The position numbers and the translations under genes were made by a program. Positions 30,328-40,600 of a DNA stretch of 64,000 bases are shown here, one piece after another (position 1 is the stretch's first letter; each line of letters begins with the position of its first letter). The DNA comes from Graphiopsis chlorocephala (Eukaryota; Ascomycota; Dothideomycetes; Cladosporiales; Cladosporiaceae): assembly GCA_022828445.1 (NCBI GenBank), contig JAIZZJ010000001.1:1798001-1862000 (forward strand), written 5' to 3'. The notes under the pieces are model-generated. The model was given only the letters and a program-made list of their open reading frames with translations. It was not told where the DNA came from and searched no databases.

Positions 30328-31370
30328 ATGGCCTCAAAGTGTGTGCACCGCGGCTGCGGCAAGACCTTCTCCGACCCCGAAGAACAATGCAATTACCACC
30401 GTCCGTCCAGACTCCCTACACTCCAAAGAAGAAGTCTGCCGCAAACAGTCCCACTGACACACCAACAGCTGGCGTCCCCGTCTTCCACGAGGGCCAAAAG
30501 GGCTACCGCTGCTGCAAACCGCGCGTCCTGACCTTCGATGAGTTCCTGACCATCACGCCCTGCACAGAGGGCAAGCACACAACCGTCGACGACACTCCCC
30601 CGCCCACCGAGCAGAAGATCAGCGACGCCGAAGTCGAAGCCAAAATCAAAGCGCAGGAGACCAAGAAAGCCGAAGAACCCGCCGACCTCCCACCTCCCGT
30701 CTCTCGCCAACCCATAGCAGCTCAGCCGCCTCGCGCTTCCGCCACAAGCACTCCCGCACCACCCGCCGACGAGAGCGACGCCGAAGACGCCGCGGTCCCC
30801 GACAACACAACCTGCAAGCGCAAAGGCTGCGGCAGCGTGTACAAAGCCGGCCAGAACAGGAGCGAAGAGCAATGTACCCACCACCCCGGCCAAGCTCTCT
30901 TCCACGAAGGAAGCAAAGGCTGGACATGCTGCAAGCGCCGCGTGCTTGAGTTCGACGAGTTCATGCGCATCGCCGGCTGCACGACCAAGGCGAAGCACTG
31001 CTTCTTGGGCAAGAAGAAGGATGAGCAGACCGAGGAAGCGCTCTCAGAAGTGAGGAACGATTTCTACCAGACTGCCACGACCGTTATCGCCAGTCTGTAC
31101 TTGAAGAAGATCGACAAAGAGATTAGTAAGGTGGAGTTCAAGGATGCGAACACGATTGAGCTGGACCTGCGCACTACGGATAAGAAGAGATACCGCACCA
31201 ACATGCCGCTGTTCGGAGCCATCGACCCGGAGAAGAGCGCATTCAAGATCATGGGCACCAAGCTCGAGCTCACCTTGACCAAGGCGGACGGGCTTGGCTG
31301 GCCTGTGCTGAGGGCAGATGACAAGCACACTGGTGAGATCATCCAGGCTGGAAGAGCTGGCAGAGTGTAG
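30328..31370 (+). CDS. CHORD-CS domain protein (Hsp90 co-chaperone, CHP1/RAR1 type)
   Basis: Exon 1 is 30328-30400 and exon 2 30469-31370; 324 residues. Two zinc-binding CHORD modules are visible. CHORD I has CVHRGCGKTF, EEQCNYHPGVPVFHEGQKGYRCCKPRV, LTITPCTEGKH (residues 5-62, joined correctly only across the intron). CHORD II has CKRKGCGSVYK, EEQCTHHPGQALFHEGSKGWTCCKRRV, IAGCTTKAKHCF. A CS/p23 domain follows from about residue 235 (DFYQTATTVIASLYLKKIDKE...ELDLRTTDKKRYRTNMPLFGAIDPEKSAFKIMGTKLELTLTKADGLGWP). Proteins of this plan bind Hsp90 and Sgt1 and stabilise client complexes, in plants including immune NLR receptors. The presence of HET and HeLo-type genes in the same window is suggestive only. 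Confidence 0.94.
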
Positions 31371-31880
31371 ATGGGATCATCGCGGTATTCAGGGCGGAAA
31401 GGTTGCATAGGGAAGGCGTTACAAAGGCTTGTGGCAACACGAGAAGGAAGCATGATGATCGCACGAGCAGACGAGAACAACGGCATGTGAAAGAAAGGAG
31501 CAAGAAGAGAAAAGGGAAGATGTAAAACCATTCAAAGTCAACACATTACACTACAAATATAGGCTGTCGAACGCAGTGGCTTGTGAGCCGCCTTTCGCGA
31601 AGATCGAATCAAAACAACAGTCCATATTCCCCATCTCAACAGATCCGCCATTACCATCGCCCTCGTAAGAACTCACGACCCATCAAAAAGAAAAGCCCTC
31701 GCCAACCCCATAAAAAGACAACAACAAAACACCACTTCCCCTCCCTCAAACCCTCCAAATCTCACCAGCCCACATCATATACATCTCACACACAAACCCC
31801 CTCTCATACTCCCTCCTAGTAAAGCGCCTATCTTCAGCGGCAAACTCTTCCCCGGACAAGCGCCTTTCATCAAGCGTTTC
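31371..31880. other. Convergent intergenic region, CA-rich
   Basis: 3' flanks of two convergent genes. 31660-31830 is unusually rich in A and C on the plus strand, yielding a long His/Ser/Pro/Thr frame (31583-31819) that starts without a supported promoter and looks like a compositional artefact. Confidence 0.45.
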
Positions 31881-32693
31881 TCAAACACCACCAGCCGCCG
31901 CCTCCGCCATGATCCGCAGAGCAAGACGGTGCTGCTCCACGGCGTTCAATTCATCGTACTGCAGCGTCCTTTGCCGAGCGTAGGAGTAGCCCATCTCTAC
32001 CAGGAACCGCTGCACAAAAGCGATTTGCTCGTCTGAGGTTTCGGGCCCTTGCTCATCGCTGGGACGCTCGGCGCGGTTGGCGGTTGTGTTGGTATTGATG
32101 GGTAATTGTCTGATCAGGATTGCTGCGAGAGCCTGTTGCGCCAGCGACCCGTCGTTGTTGCGGTTGCGGTTGTTAGCCGGCGTCCTAGGATTCGGCTGCA
32201 GAACCCAGCGGCCATTCCCATACACGATCGGAGCGAGTTCCTGGCGCGGACGGAGTCTAAGCCAAGTCACTCGTCCGCGGGCATTGATATCGCTGATGTG
32301 CGGCGGCGCGAGATCGCTGTAGTCGCGTGGAGCCGGGACTGTGGCACGCTCGTCGATGAGGGTTTCGGTGTCCCATGAGTATGGAGGGGGAGAGCCAGGT
32401 GTTGGGTAGACTGTCAGGTTCCTTGACATGACGATCGGGTTGGAGCGGAAGGTGGTGGAGAGGCGGGATGGATTGAGGTTGAGGTTGTTTCGGTGGGTGG
32501 CGGCGGAGCGGTTGTTAGAGCTCTGGTGGCCGTCTGCACGCTGGCGGACGTAGCCGGAGGTGTAAGTGCGGCGGGCGAGCATGGTTGCGGACGTTGCTGG
32601 TGTTGCTGATTTCGTTTCTGGTAGTGCTGGCAGTGATGGCCTGGTGTGGATTTTGTTGTTCAGATCAATTCTGCTGGGAAAGTACGGGAGCAT
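31881..32693 (-). CDS. Low-complexity protein of unknown function with PPxY motif
   Basis: Intronless frame of 270 codons from the ATG at 32693. Features: Asn/Arg/Ser-rich N-terminal half, a PGSPPPYSWDTETLIDE stretch containing PPPY (a WW-domain ligand), a short conserved-looking block GRVTWLRLRPRQELAPIVYGNGRWVLQPNP, and a C-terminal helical region (DEQIAFVQRFLVEMGYSYARQRTLQYDELNAVEQHRLALRIM). No family recognised. An alternative start MLARRTYTSGYVRQR lies at 32582. It may be a lineage-restricted gene; composition and codon use look coding. Confidence 0.6.
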   Translation of the reverse strand: MLPYFPSRIDLNNKIHTRPSLPALPETKSATPATSATMLARRTYTSGYVRQRADGHQSSNNRSAATHRNNLNLNPSRLSTTFRSNPIVMSRNLTVYPTPGSPPPYSWDTETLIDERATVPAPRDYSDLAPPHISDINARGRVTWLRLRPRQELAPIVYGNGRWVLQPNPRTPANNRNRNNDGSLAQQALAAILIRQLPINTNTTANRAERPSDEQGPETSDEQIAFVQRFLVEMGYSYARQRTLQYDELNAVEQHRLALRIMAEAAAGGV

Positions 32694-33368
32694 TGTGTAT
32701 TTTGGAGTCGAAGATCTTGGAGTGAAAGATGAGAAGAGGTTTCTGCAGGGAAGAGAACATCATAATACATATTGGCGACGGTCGATAAAAAATCTCTGTT
32801 GGTTGCTTGTTGCTTCTGGTTTCCGGGACGTGAGGACATATGGGTGGGGGTGTGGCCATGCGGCATGATGGTTGTGCCAATAATTGGCCATGAGTTATGT
32901 AAGCAAGCGCAGTATCCACTGGGACTTGGAGGACAATAACAGAGTAATAGAGCTGGCGACGATGTCTGGGAGGTGTGTGCGTTGCATGGTGCTCGATGTC
33001 CATATATGCCGTCGAAGTGCCCATATCTCTGATCATTCGTCGGAGGCTTGTCCAGATTCCCATACAAACATACTTCGTATCTCTGTATCCCATGCCTTGT
33101 ATTTTGCAGTAGCATCAGTACGTGTTCGAAGAATAAGTTGTGAGCACTAGAGTGGATTGGTCCTTTAAGCTCTCCGCACGTGCTCTTTAGAAAGAGCACG
33201 GCCTGAAGTGAGGACATGAATTGTAAATCTGCTCATTTATAGCAGAGCTTAGTCATCGCCATGATTCTATACAGTCGTAACGCCATTCGCTCATCAGTAA
33301 AAAGAAAAGGGAAAAGTGGCGCATCGCGATCCAGCGCGATTCGCCCTTCCCAATGGGCAGTGAAATCC
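32694..33368. other. Intergenic region
   Basis: 675 bp between two minus-strand genes. Overlapping minus-strand frames (32660-33217, 32665-33093) lack ATG-supported, protein-like features. The first few hundred bases should be the promoter of the gene starting at 32693. Confidence 0.4.
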
Positions 33369-34775
33369 TCAAGCAAGCTCCGTCCTTCCCACCACACTCT
33401 CCCGATCTCGCCTATAGCCATCTCCACCCGAACTCCTACTACGTTGCGCTCGCACGCTACGATCTCCCAAATCAGCCTCTCCAGTGAAATCGAACTCGCT
33501 CACTTCCGACCAACTGGGGTAGTGCACCAAAGGACTGTGCCGCCGCGCCGGGCTTCTCGAGGGAGGCTGTATTGGGCTTACGACGTCGTCGCCTTCGTAC
33601 GCTTCGGGTTCTTGCTGCGTCAATCGCTGTCTCTGTGCTACGTCTTCATCGTAGTCTGAGACAAACGGATTGGCGGCTTGGGGTGGGGACGAAGCTTGCA
33701 GCATCATCATGGGCGAGAAAGGCGTAGGCGGGCGGGACTTTCGGTCATCGAGGCTGCGATTTGAGCTGGTTGATCGCCTGTATGAGCTGTGCGAGCGTCG
33801 AGCGTCTGGTCTGTAGGGCGTGTATGGGACGACATCTGCGTTGAAGCCGGTTTTGGGGTAGCCGGGATGGTAGTCGTGCTGCTCGGTTTGGAGGCTAGTG
33901 TTTTCGTGGAGACCGGTGTTTTCGGTCGACCTGGCCTTTGGCGTGAAGAACGGATTACTCTCTGATGTCGCGCCCGTGCTATCTGAATGTTCGTGCGCGA
34001 ACGCTGGGTGCATGTGAACGGGCGGCGTTTGCTGGTCTGCCAGGCGATTGTAGCGATCAACCCACTCGCGAGGCGGCCGGTTGTTGACCTGTGACATGGG
34101 CGGAGCGACCGTTGAGACTAAACTCATATGAGGATGCCTGGCGCGCCATGCGCCAACTTCGCTGTCGGTAGGCGATGTGGGACGTCGTTTTCTGCTTGGG
34201 AAAATTCCACTGCCACCATGTTTCTTCTGTCGCCTGTCCACGCAACACAGTGCGAATATCATCACTGCAACTGCGAGTACACCGAAAACAACACCTAGCG
34301 CAATCCCCAATGTGCGGTCCTTGGGAAGACCATCTGATTCGTTTGCATCTGCTGAAGGCTCCGGGTCGCTCGCAGTACTCGTGTCTGTTGCCAGTGGTCG
34401 ATTCACATCGTGACTTGACACCGGCACGGTGGCTAGTGTCGTGGGCGTTGTTGTTGGTGATGTGCTTGCTGGAGTTCTTGTGTATGTTGATGATTCAATG
34501 ACTATCACACTTGGCCAGGTAAGCGATGCAAGATCCGTGATCGTCGTAGATGGGTAGTAGCTTGACAACAGGGAATTCGCGATGCTCCAGAGGGCCAGAG
34601 GCACATCAGTTGTTGAGGAAGCAGGTTGCGTTGAGCTGGCCTCAGTGCTGGCAGATTTGGATGTAGGTGCTACGCTGATAGCAGTCGTCTGCTCTTGAGC
34701 ACTGCTAAATGATGATCCGCTGGCGAGTAGTACCAAGTATGCCGCCAGCTGCTGTTTGCTTCGGCGTTTCACCAT
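33369..34775 (-). CDS. Mucin-like single-pass membrane protein (wall-sensor architecture)
   Basis: Intronless, 468 residues from the ATG at 34775. A basic-hydrophobic signal peptide (MVKRRSKQQLAAYLVLLASG) is followed by a Ser/Thr/Pro-rich ectodomain to about residue 150, a single transmembrane helix at about 156-178 (LGIALGVVFGVLAVAVMIFALCC) and a basic stop-transfer (DRRQKKHGG). A long cytosolic tail with Ser/Pro/Arg clusters follows. The plan is that of Mid2/Wsc-type cell-wall sensors, but there is no WSC domain and no clear homology, so function is inferred from architecture only. The tail has many SP/TP sites (PSRSPARRHSPL, PTPFSPM) that could be phosphorylated. The upstream in-frame start at 34826 is not ATG and would place 17 residues before the signal peptide, so it was rejected. 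Confidence 0.75.
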   Translation of the reverse strand: MVKRRSKQQLAAYLVLLASGSSFSSAQEQTTAISVAPTSKSASTEASSTQPASSTTDVPLALWSIANSLLSSYYPSTTITDLASLTWPSVIVIESSTYTRTPASTSPTTTPTTLATVPVSSHDVNRPLATDTSTASDPEPSADANESDGLPKDRTLGIALGVVFGVLAVAVMIFALCCVDRRQKKHGGSGIFPSRKRRPTSPTDSEVGAWRARHPHMSLVSTVAPPMSQVNNRPPREWVDRYNRLADQQTPPVHMHPAFAHEHSDSTGATSESNPFFTPKARSTENTGLHENTSLQTEQHDYHPGYPKTGFNADVVPYTPYRPDARRSHSSYRRSTSSNRSLDDRKSRPPTPFSPMMMLQASSPPQAANPFVSDYDEDVAQRQRLTQQEPEAYEGDDVVSPIQPPSRSPARRHSPLVHYPSWSEVSEFDFTGEADLGDRSVRAQRSRSSGGDGYRRDRESVVGRTELA

Positions 34776-36375
34776 GGCCACTGCTGGAGACAGTCTTGCC
34801 AGCGGAAGCTGATGTATAGCAGCCAAACTTGACAGCCTTGGGATCTGTCGTATGAGTAGAGTATATGTGACAAAGTTTGAGTCGTCAAGGATATGCCGAT
34901 GAGTGGAGAATTGTGATGCTTAGTGATACCGAAGTTGTCTCAGTCGGACAATGAATGTATGTGCGGCAAAGTAGGGAGCGACGTTGAGGTATTCCATCAA
35001 GTAATAGGCACACGGCACTTCAGACTCCCCTAGACCAAAGGCTGTGCAAAGGGTACGACGATCTTCACTCTCTTTCGACAAAAAGCACAGCGAAGATGTG
35101 AGAGCATCTATCGGCTATACATCCAAAAGGCAAGCCCTACCGACCCGACGTAGAAGCAGGTAGTCAGGGTCCCTGCAAAAGCGGTGGCAGGTCATTGGCA
35201 ATGTGGCGTCTGCTCGCATGTAACTGGTAGATAGGCATGACAGCAAGACTCCAAGCGACCGCCTCCAGGTACGCGATGCAGGGCAAGACAAGGAAGTCGG
35301 GTCGAGCGGCCGTGTCAGCCACTGAAGATGGAGGATGTGGCTGCAAGTGTGGCTATGACCATGCTAATCCTTGTGATTGTCGTTGCGAGGTGTGGCGGTA
35401 ATCACTATAGAGCAAGGATCTGGACTGTCGTCGCCGGAGTGATCAGCGGTGGACAGCCCGTGTTCGGACTGACCTATCACTGCCTTCTTGGCTTGTGGCG
35501 GTGCGCCTGGGCGGCCTTGTGTAGGAAACAGGTTTCCTGCACGCAAGCTGACGTTCAGATCTCCAATCTGCCGTGCTTTGGTAGAGAGGGCCGCGGAGAA
35601 TAAAATCCTCACGTGCTTGCGCGTTTATCGAGCCCGCTTAACGTGCTCAGTACCTCCGTCGCGGAGGAATAGGTCCGCAGGGCAGATCCGTTTCATGTCT
35701 AAGCCGAGGGCGTGTCATCGTATTGTCAAGAAGCAGTACTTCGATAACAGTCGCTCCTTCCATGTTGGAGCATAGTAAACTTAACTGCTTAAAATTCCCT
35801 GGCCTCTGACCAGTAATCTTCTACCAAACATTCTTCAATGGAAATCGTGGGACCGTGATGAAGTCGAAATTGACTTCGGTTGTGTCACAATGTAGGGCTG
35901 TTGTGGCGCAGCTGCAAGTCGTACACGTGCCGGGGAGCATATGAGGATATCGCACATACGAAACGCTTAAGCCAATTGTGAGATCTGTCCAGGTTTTACA
36001 GCAGTGGCACAATGTGGACCAGTACCCAGTACACCTGCTGCAAATATGTACCTCTATCCGCACCACATTGAAACAATGCCGAGCCCCAACCCTTGCCATT
36101 AGATCGATGCTTGTAAATTGACTGGAATTGAAGTACGAGATCATACACGTACTTTATGCCGCTCGACATGGAGCGGTAGCAGCTAATTGTTGGCTCACGG
36201 TAATCGTATCATGTTGTCGAAGTGTCGTTGGCCACCTGATAAATCGTTGTAGCACAATGCTTGAGGCGAATGCCTCAGGCATCACAAGCCTCGATACGGA
36301 ACTAAGCAAGAACAAGATGAAACCCTTCTTGCACATCACCAGAGCTTTGTGTGGGACACCGTATACAAACAGAAA
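34776..36375. other. Gene-free stretch of 1.6 kb
   Basis: Upstream region of the mucin-like gene and then unassigned sequence up to the Rpp40 gene. Small frames at 35328-35603 (plus) and 35821-36144 (minus, Cys-rich) have no recognisable homology, and I could not support either as a gene. No repeat or RNA gene was seen. Confidence 0.45.
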
Positions 36376-37578
36376 ATGGTGCTTGATATCGGCCAGCAAG
36401 ACGGTTCAAAGCCAAAGTGCTATTTCACGCACGCCCCACTACCTTCTTACATAGACAATGCGCACCCACCAACCAAAAAAGAGCCTTTCAGAACAGTCTT
36501 GGACCAACAGTATAGCCACAATGTACGTCGAATGTCGACCTACTTCTTTTATGATGATACTGGCTAACTAATGCCAACAAACAGCTCTCACTCCTCCTTC
36601 CTACCTCATCAACACAGCAAGCGTTCCAGGACAAAATCTCATCCTCGGGCGATGGCACCCTTAGCTATGCTCGAGTCTTCATGAAACCACTGGATCTTAT
36701 CTCCGGCGAATTCTTCAACTCTTACATCAAAGTCGGCAATGTTATTATGCTCTCAGAAGGCCGCTCCGGGACCGACAACGTCCTCTCACTTTCCGACGGC
36801 GTGCTGCGCATCGAGGCTGACAAGCCCACATATGAACAGCTGGGCCTTGAAGGCCGGGCTGTAGGAGGCGAAGGAAAGAAGCATGTCAAGGCAAGGTTTG
36901 GTAAGTTTATACCACCCTACTCTTGCATTTAGCTGGGTCACCAGCAGGTCTTAGATGAATTCGCTAACATCAAATCTAGTTATCGAAATCAACCTCCGCC
37001 TCCCATCCATGCTACCTGGCCACAAAGCCTTCGAACGCTTAAAGTGGGCATTCAAAAACGTCCTCGGTGCCTCTCTCGCCTGGCTCTTCTACGACCTACG
37101 CTCGCCTCTAACCGTCAACGGCGAAGTCCAAGGCGCGCTCGCCGCCCACGCACCAACCATCAAAGTGCTGGAACCTTCACCCGAGCTAATTCAGCACGTC
37201 CTTTGCCCCAGCTTCCAGCTCGCAGAAGATACTGGCGAGGAAGACGTACGCGAAGAAGCAGCCGAACTCCTCGAGTGGCTGAGCTTGACCATGTCACGTT
37301 CGCCGCGCGTGCAAAAGGGCGACCGTATGGATCCTTTCTTGTGCCGCTACCGCCCTGCTGAGGACACACCGCCTGTCGACCTTGTGAGCTATCAGTGGCG
37401 TGGTTTCGCGCCCAGTGTTTTTGTTCTCAAGGTCTTACTTGCTGCCATGAAAGCTTCGTCTTCCTCGGCTACTGCTGGCGGCGCCTGGTTCGCGCTCAGT
37501 GGCGCATCTTTCGATGGCAAAGGATACACGATTTTAAAGCACGGAAGCGAAGTCATGACGTGGAATTATGCGGATTGA
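36376..37578 (+). CDS. RNase P/MRP subunit Rpp40-like protein
   Basis: Three exons (36376-36522, 36585-36900, 36980-37578) give 353 residues; introns are 62 and 79 bp with GTACGT and GTAAGT donors and CTAAC branch sites. The signature stretch PSMLPGHKAFERLKWAFKNVLGASLAWLFYDL lies just after the third exon begins, preceded by LLLPTSSTQQAFQDK and YARVFMKPLDLISGEFFNSYIKVGNV. That layout is the Ribonuc_P_40 family (PF08584). The subunit is part of the RNase P/MRP complex that matures tRNA 5' ends and pre-rRNA in the nucleus/nucleolus. The C-terminal part contains the WRGFAPSVFVLKVLLAA block. The stop codon is only 34 bp from the stop codon of the opposing Mon2 gene. Confidence 0.87.
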
Positions 37579-37612
37579 TATAAGGCTACCTGACGATCTG
37601 GTTGGCCACCTC

Positions 37613-40600
37613 CTAAAATACAGCCAGACGCTCCAGCGTCTCCTGAAGCGGTCCCAACACCTCCTCCGCACCAGACCAACGGTCGCCGGCCGTTTTGACC
37701 GCCTTCGCCAACAGCGGGTAGAGATATGACAAGTGTGCTTTCTCGCCTCCAGCACCGACAAGTTTTGCGTGTGGCAGAGCACTCGGGTGAAGTCTCAGCT
37801 TCTCGGTTTGCTCAAAGCAGAAGAGAAGCTCTTCCAGCTCTGAAAGAGGTTGTGGTGCGCGGCCTCGGAGTGGTTGGTCGGCGATGTACGCTCTGACAGG
37901 GATGGCTAGACGGAGAACTAATAACGGAGCAACAGCTTGGGCTATGCGTTCCTGTTCTGGACTAGGATCAGGTTGCTCGCTACTGAGCATGACAAGCTCT
38001 TTGAAGCAAACGTAGCTCATCTGCTCTCGCTGTGAGAATGGAACATTCATCCTCCCTCTACGAATCGTGCCGACATTCTCCAGAACTGCCTTGCCGGATG
38101 CTGGGAGTTCACACTTCTCGATTCGGTGAATTATGGATGCTTCGAATAGCGACTGCGCAAATGTTTCGCGGACGCTGTCTGGGAGCTCGCTGCTGCCTAG
38201 ACGAGGCACCAAGATCTGTCGCAAGGCTTCATAAGCGGCAATGTCGGAAATTTGGTCTTCGTAGATACGTTGAACGTCTCCAAATGTATGCAAGTCGTTG
38301 GCAGTCATCATCGCACCTGTGGTTCGTACGAATTCTGTCCACAACGCGGTCGACGTAGCCTCGGAAACTGCAGAGGACAACGTCTTCTCCAGCACGGGCT
38401 GAGCTACTGCAACAGTCGCTGCCGTCGCGCGGCGCCAGAGCATCATGCCTTTGTAGTCTTGCTTGGTGCCATATTTTCGTGAAACGACGATTTGAAGACT
38501 CTCCACGGCCTTCTGAACTGCATCGGTGCCGCAAAGCTCTGCGTCTTGAGCGTGAGTTGTGACGAGGCGCTGTAGCCAATTGATAGATTCTCCGGCGAGT
38601 GCAATGTACGAAGGTCGACCAGATTTATTATCTTGGTTCGCAGTTTCTGTGTGCAGCAGTATCGCTGCGGCTGCGGTCGTGATGAGTCGAGATTTGGAGC
38701 CTGGGATATCTGTTCGCAAGCTTTGTAAGAGATTCAGCACTTTATCCTGAAGAGGGCTCATGGTGTGAATGTCGGCACCGTAGTATGACGCTTTCGACTC
38801 CCGGATGCAAGCAAGGAGATTGTCGATTATGGTAGCTGTCTGCTGTTCTGTGAGCTCTTGGCTCATAAGACGATATAGATCGCTCGCCAGATCTGCGTAC
38901 GCAGTGAAAGCAGCCTGATTGTCTTGCTTCGTGTTTTGCTGTTTAGGCACGGGAGGGATCTTGCTGGACCACAATACAAACGTTCGCTGCACAGGTTGCT
39001 GCCATTTTTCAAAAGGCACATCGACTGTCGCAAGGATTGTCGTCAAGCTTCTGTATATCGCTGCGCTTGTTGAGTAGTTGGCGTTGCTGAGCAGAATTTC
39101 GAGTGTGTTCGCGAACAAATCCCAGAGTTGCGGTAGCTCCGCGATGTTCTCGATGTCCCGTGCGTGCTCTGCAAGAACCGCCGATGTGCCCTCAAGGATA
39201 ATTTCAGTCATCTCCTGAGCTGTCTGAGCGTTGTCATCGGAGCCAGGAGGCTGGTCTGCGTTGCTCGAGACCGCCGCAGCATTGTCGCAAAGTATGCCAA
39301 CTACGACAGTGTGCAGAAGCACATTCCAAGAGCCTGCAGAAAGTTGAGCCCCATGGTTCTTGCAAATGCTGCAAATAATCTGGAATGCAGCCTTTCGAGC
39401 CTCTTTCTGCCCAGATCTGACGATGTCTCGTAGCCTCACAAGGACTAGCAACCACTGCGCAGCACGGTTGTCATTCGCGCTCTGTTGGAGTCTCGTCTCT
39501 ATTTGTGGTAAATCAGTGGTGCAGATATTCATTTTCTCGAGTGCTGACGAATGTTCGTCGTCGAAGAGAGTGTCGGATATGTTCCAAGTCATCGTGATTG
39601 TAGTCAGACTTAGGTTGAGGTCATCTCTTTGACCCATGAAGCGATATAATAGCTCGATGAGAGCAGGTACAACGTCGATCGGAAGGAGACCAAGAAAATC
39701 CGAACAGATCAATTGTACTGCTGTGAATGCTTCACGACCCAGTCGTGTCGCCATGAACTCGTGCGAGACTTGTGACCAGTCGATATTTGTAGCACCATGC
39801 TGATCTGCGATTGTGAAGGCAGTCTCGCTATCGAATACACTGCTGATGAGCGCGAGCACCCTGTTCCAACCAGCCACAAGCGATTCGCCAGAACGCTCTA
39901 GGATATTCTTCACGGCATCCAAGACTTGTACCTGCACCTCGATATCTGCACTAGTAAGATCACCGTCTTCAGCATATATGCCTTCAACTATCCGTGGTAA
40001 GACTGTGAGGACTCGACGCTGGATGGTTGCTCTCAGTTCAGTCTCCTCTTCCACGACTTCAGCGAGGCATGCGGCACAAAGCTTGCAAAGAAGATCAGTA
40101 GCAGCTCTACGCGCAAGTGCGGGACTACTGCTAGCGACGGCAACCTTCATGGTCTCTTCTACGATGAGATCCCAACCACTCTCTTCAGGCTGGTTCGTTA
40201 CAAACCGCGATACATTCAGTGCAGCAAGGCTACCCAACTTAGGCAAAATGAATTGGTAGTCGCGAGCTTGCATCTCAGCTAGAGTACTTAGACCCGGAAG
40301 GCCAGAGATCTTTCTGCGCTGGAATGTTGGCGTTGAGGGCGGAGAAAACTCTTCGGGCTTCGGCGACATCACTGCTGTGGGCATCCTACCACGCAGCAGA
40401 CGACAGAATGTCTCGATTATGTTGATAAACGCGTCATTTGGGTAATCTGCTGTGCTTTCCAGGAGTCTAGATGCGGCAGCCTCTACAGCCGCGACTTCGG
40501 AACTGAAAGCATGCAACGCAGACGGTGATTCGTTGTCTGCAGAGTATGAGCCAGATCCCTGACGAGACGCTTGATGTGGAGTTGCTGCACTCAAGACCAT

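Noticed and set aside
31583..31819. 78-codon His/Ser/Pro/Thr-rich frame
   Set aside because: Product of CA-rich composition in a convergent 3' region; no conserved feature.
32660..33217. 185-codon minus-strand frame overlapping the 5' end of the gene at 32693
   Set aside because: Starts in promoter sequence, no recognisable domain, and overlaps a better-supported frame.
34776..34826. N-terminal extension of the mucin-like protein
   Set aside because: The upstream codon is TTG, and the extension would precede a good signal peptide.
35821..36144. Cys-rich 107-codon minus-strand frame, possible small secreted protein
   Set aside because: No signal peptide at the start and Cys spacing is irregular; not reported as a gene.
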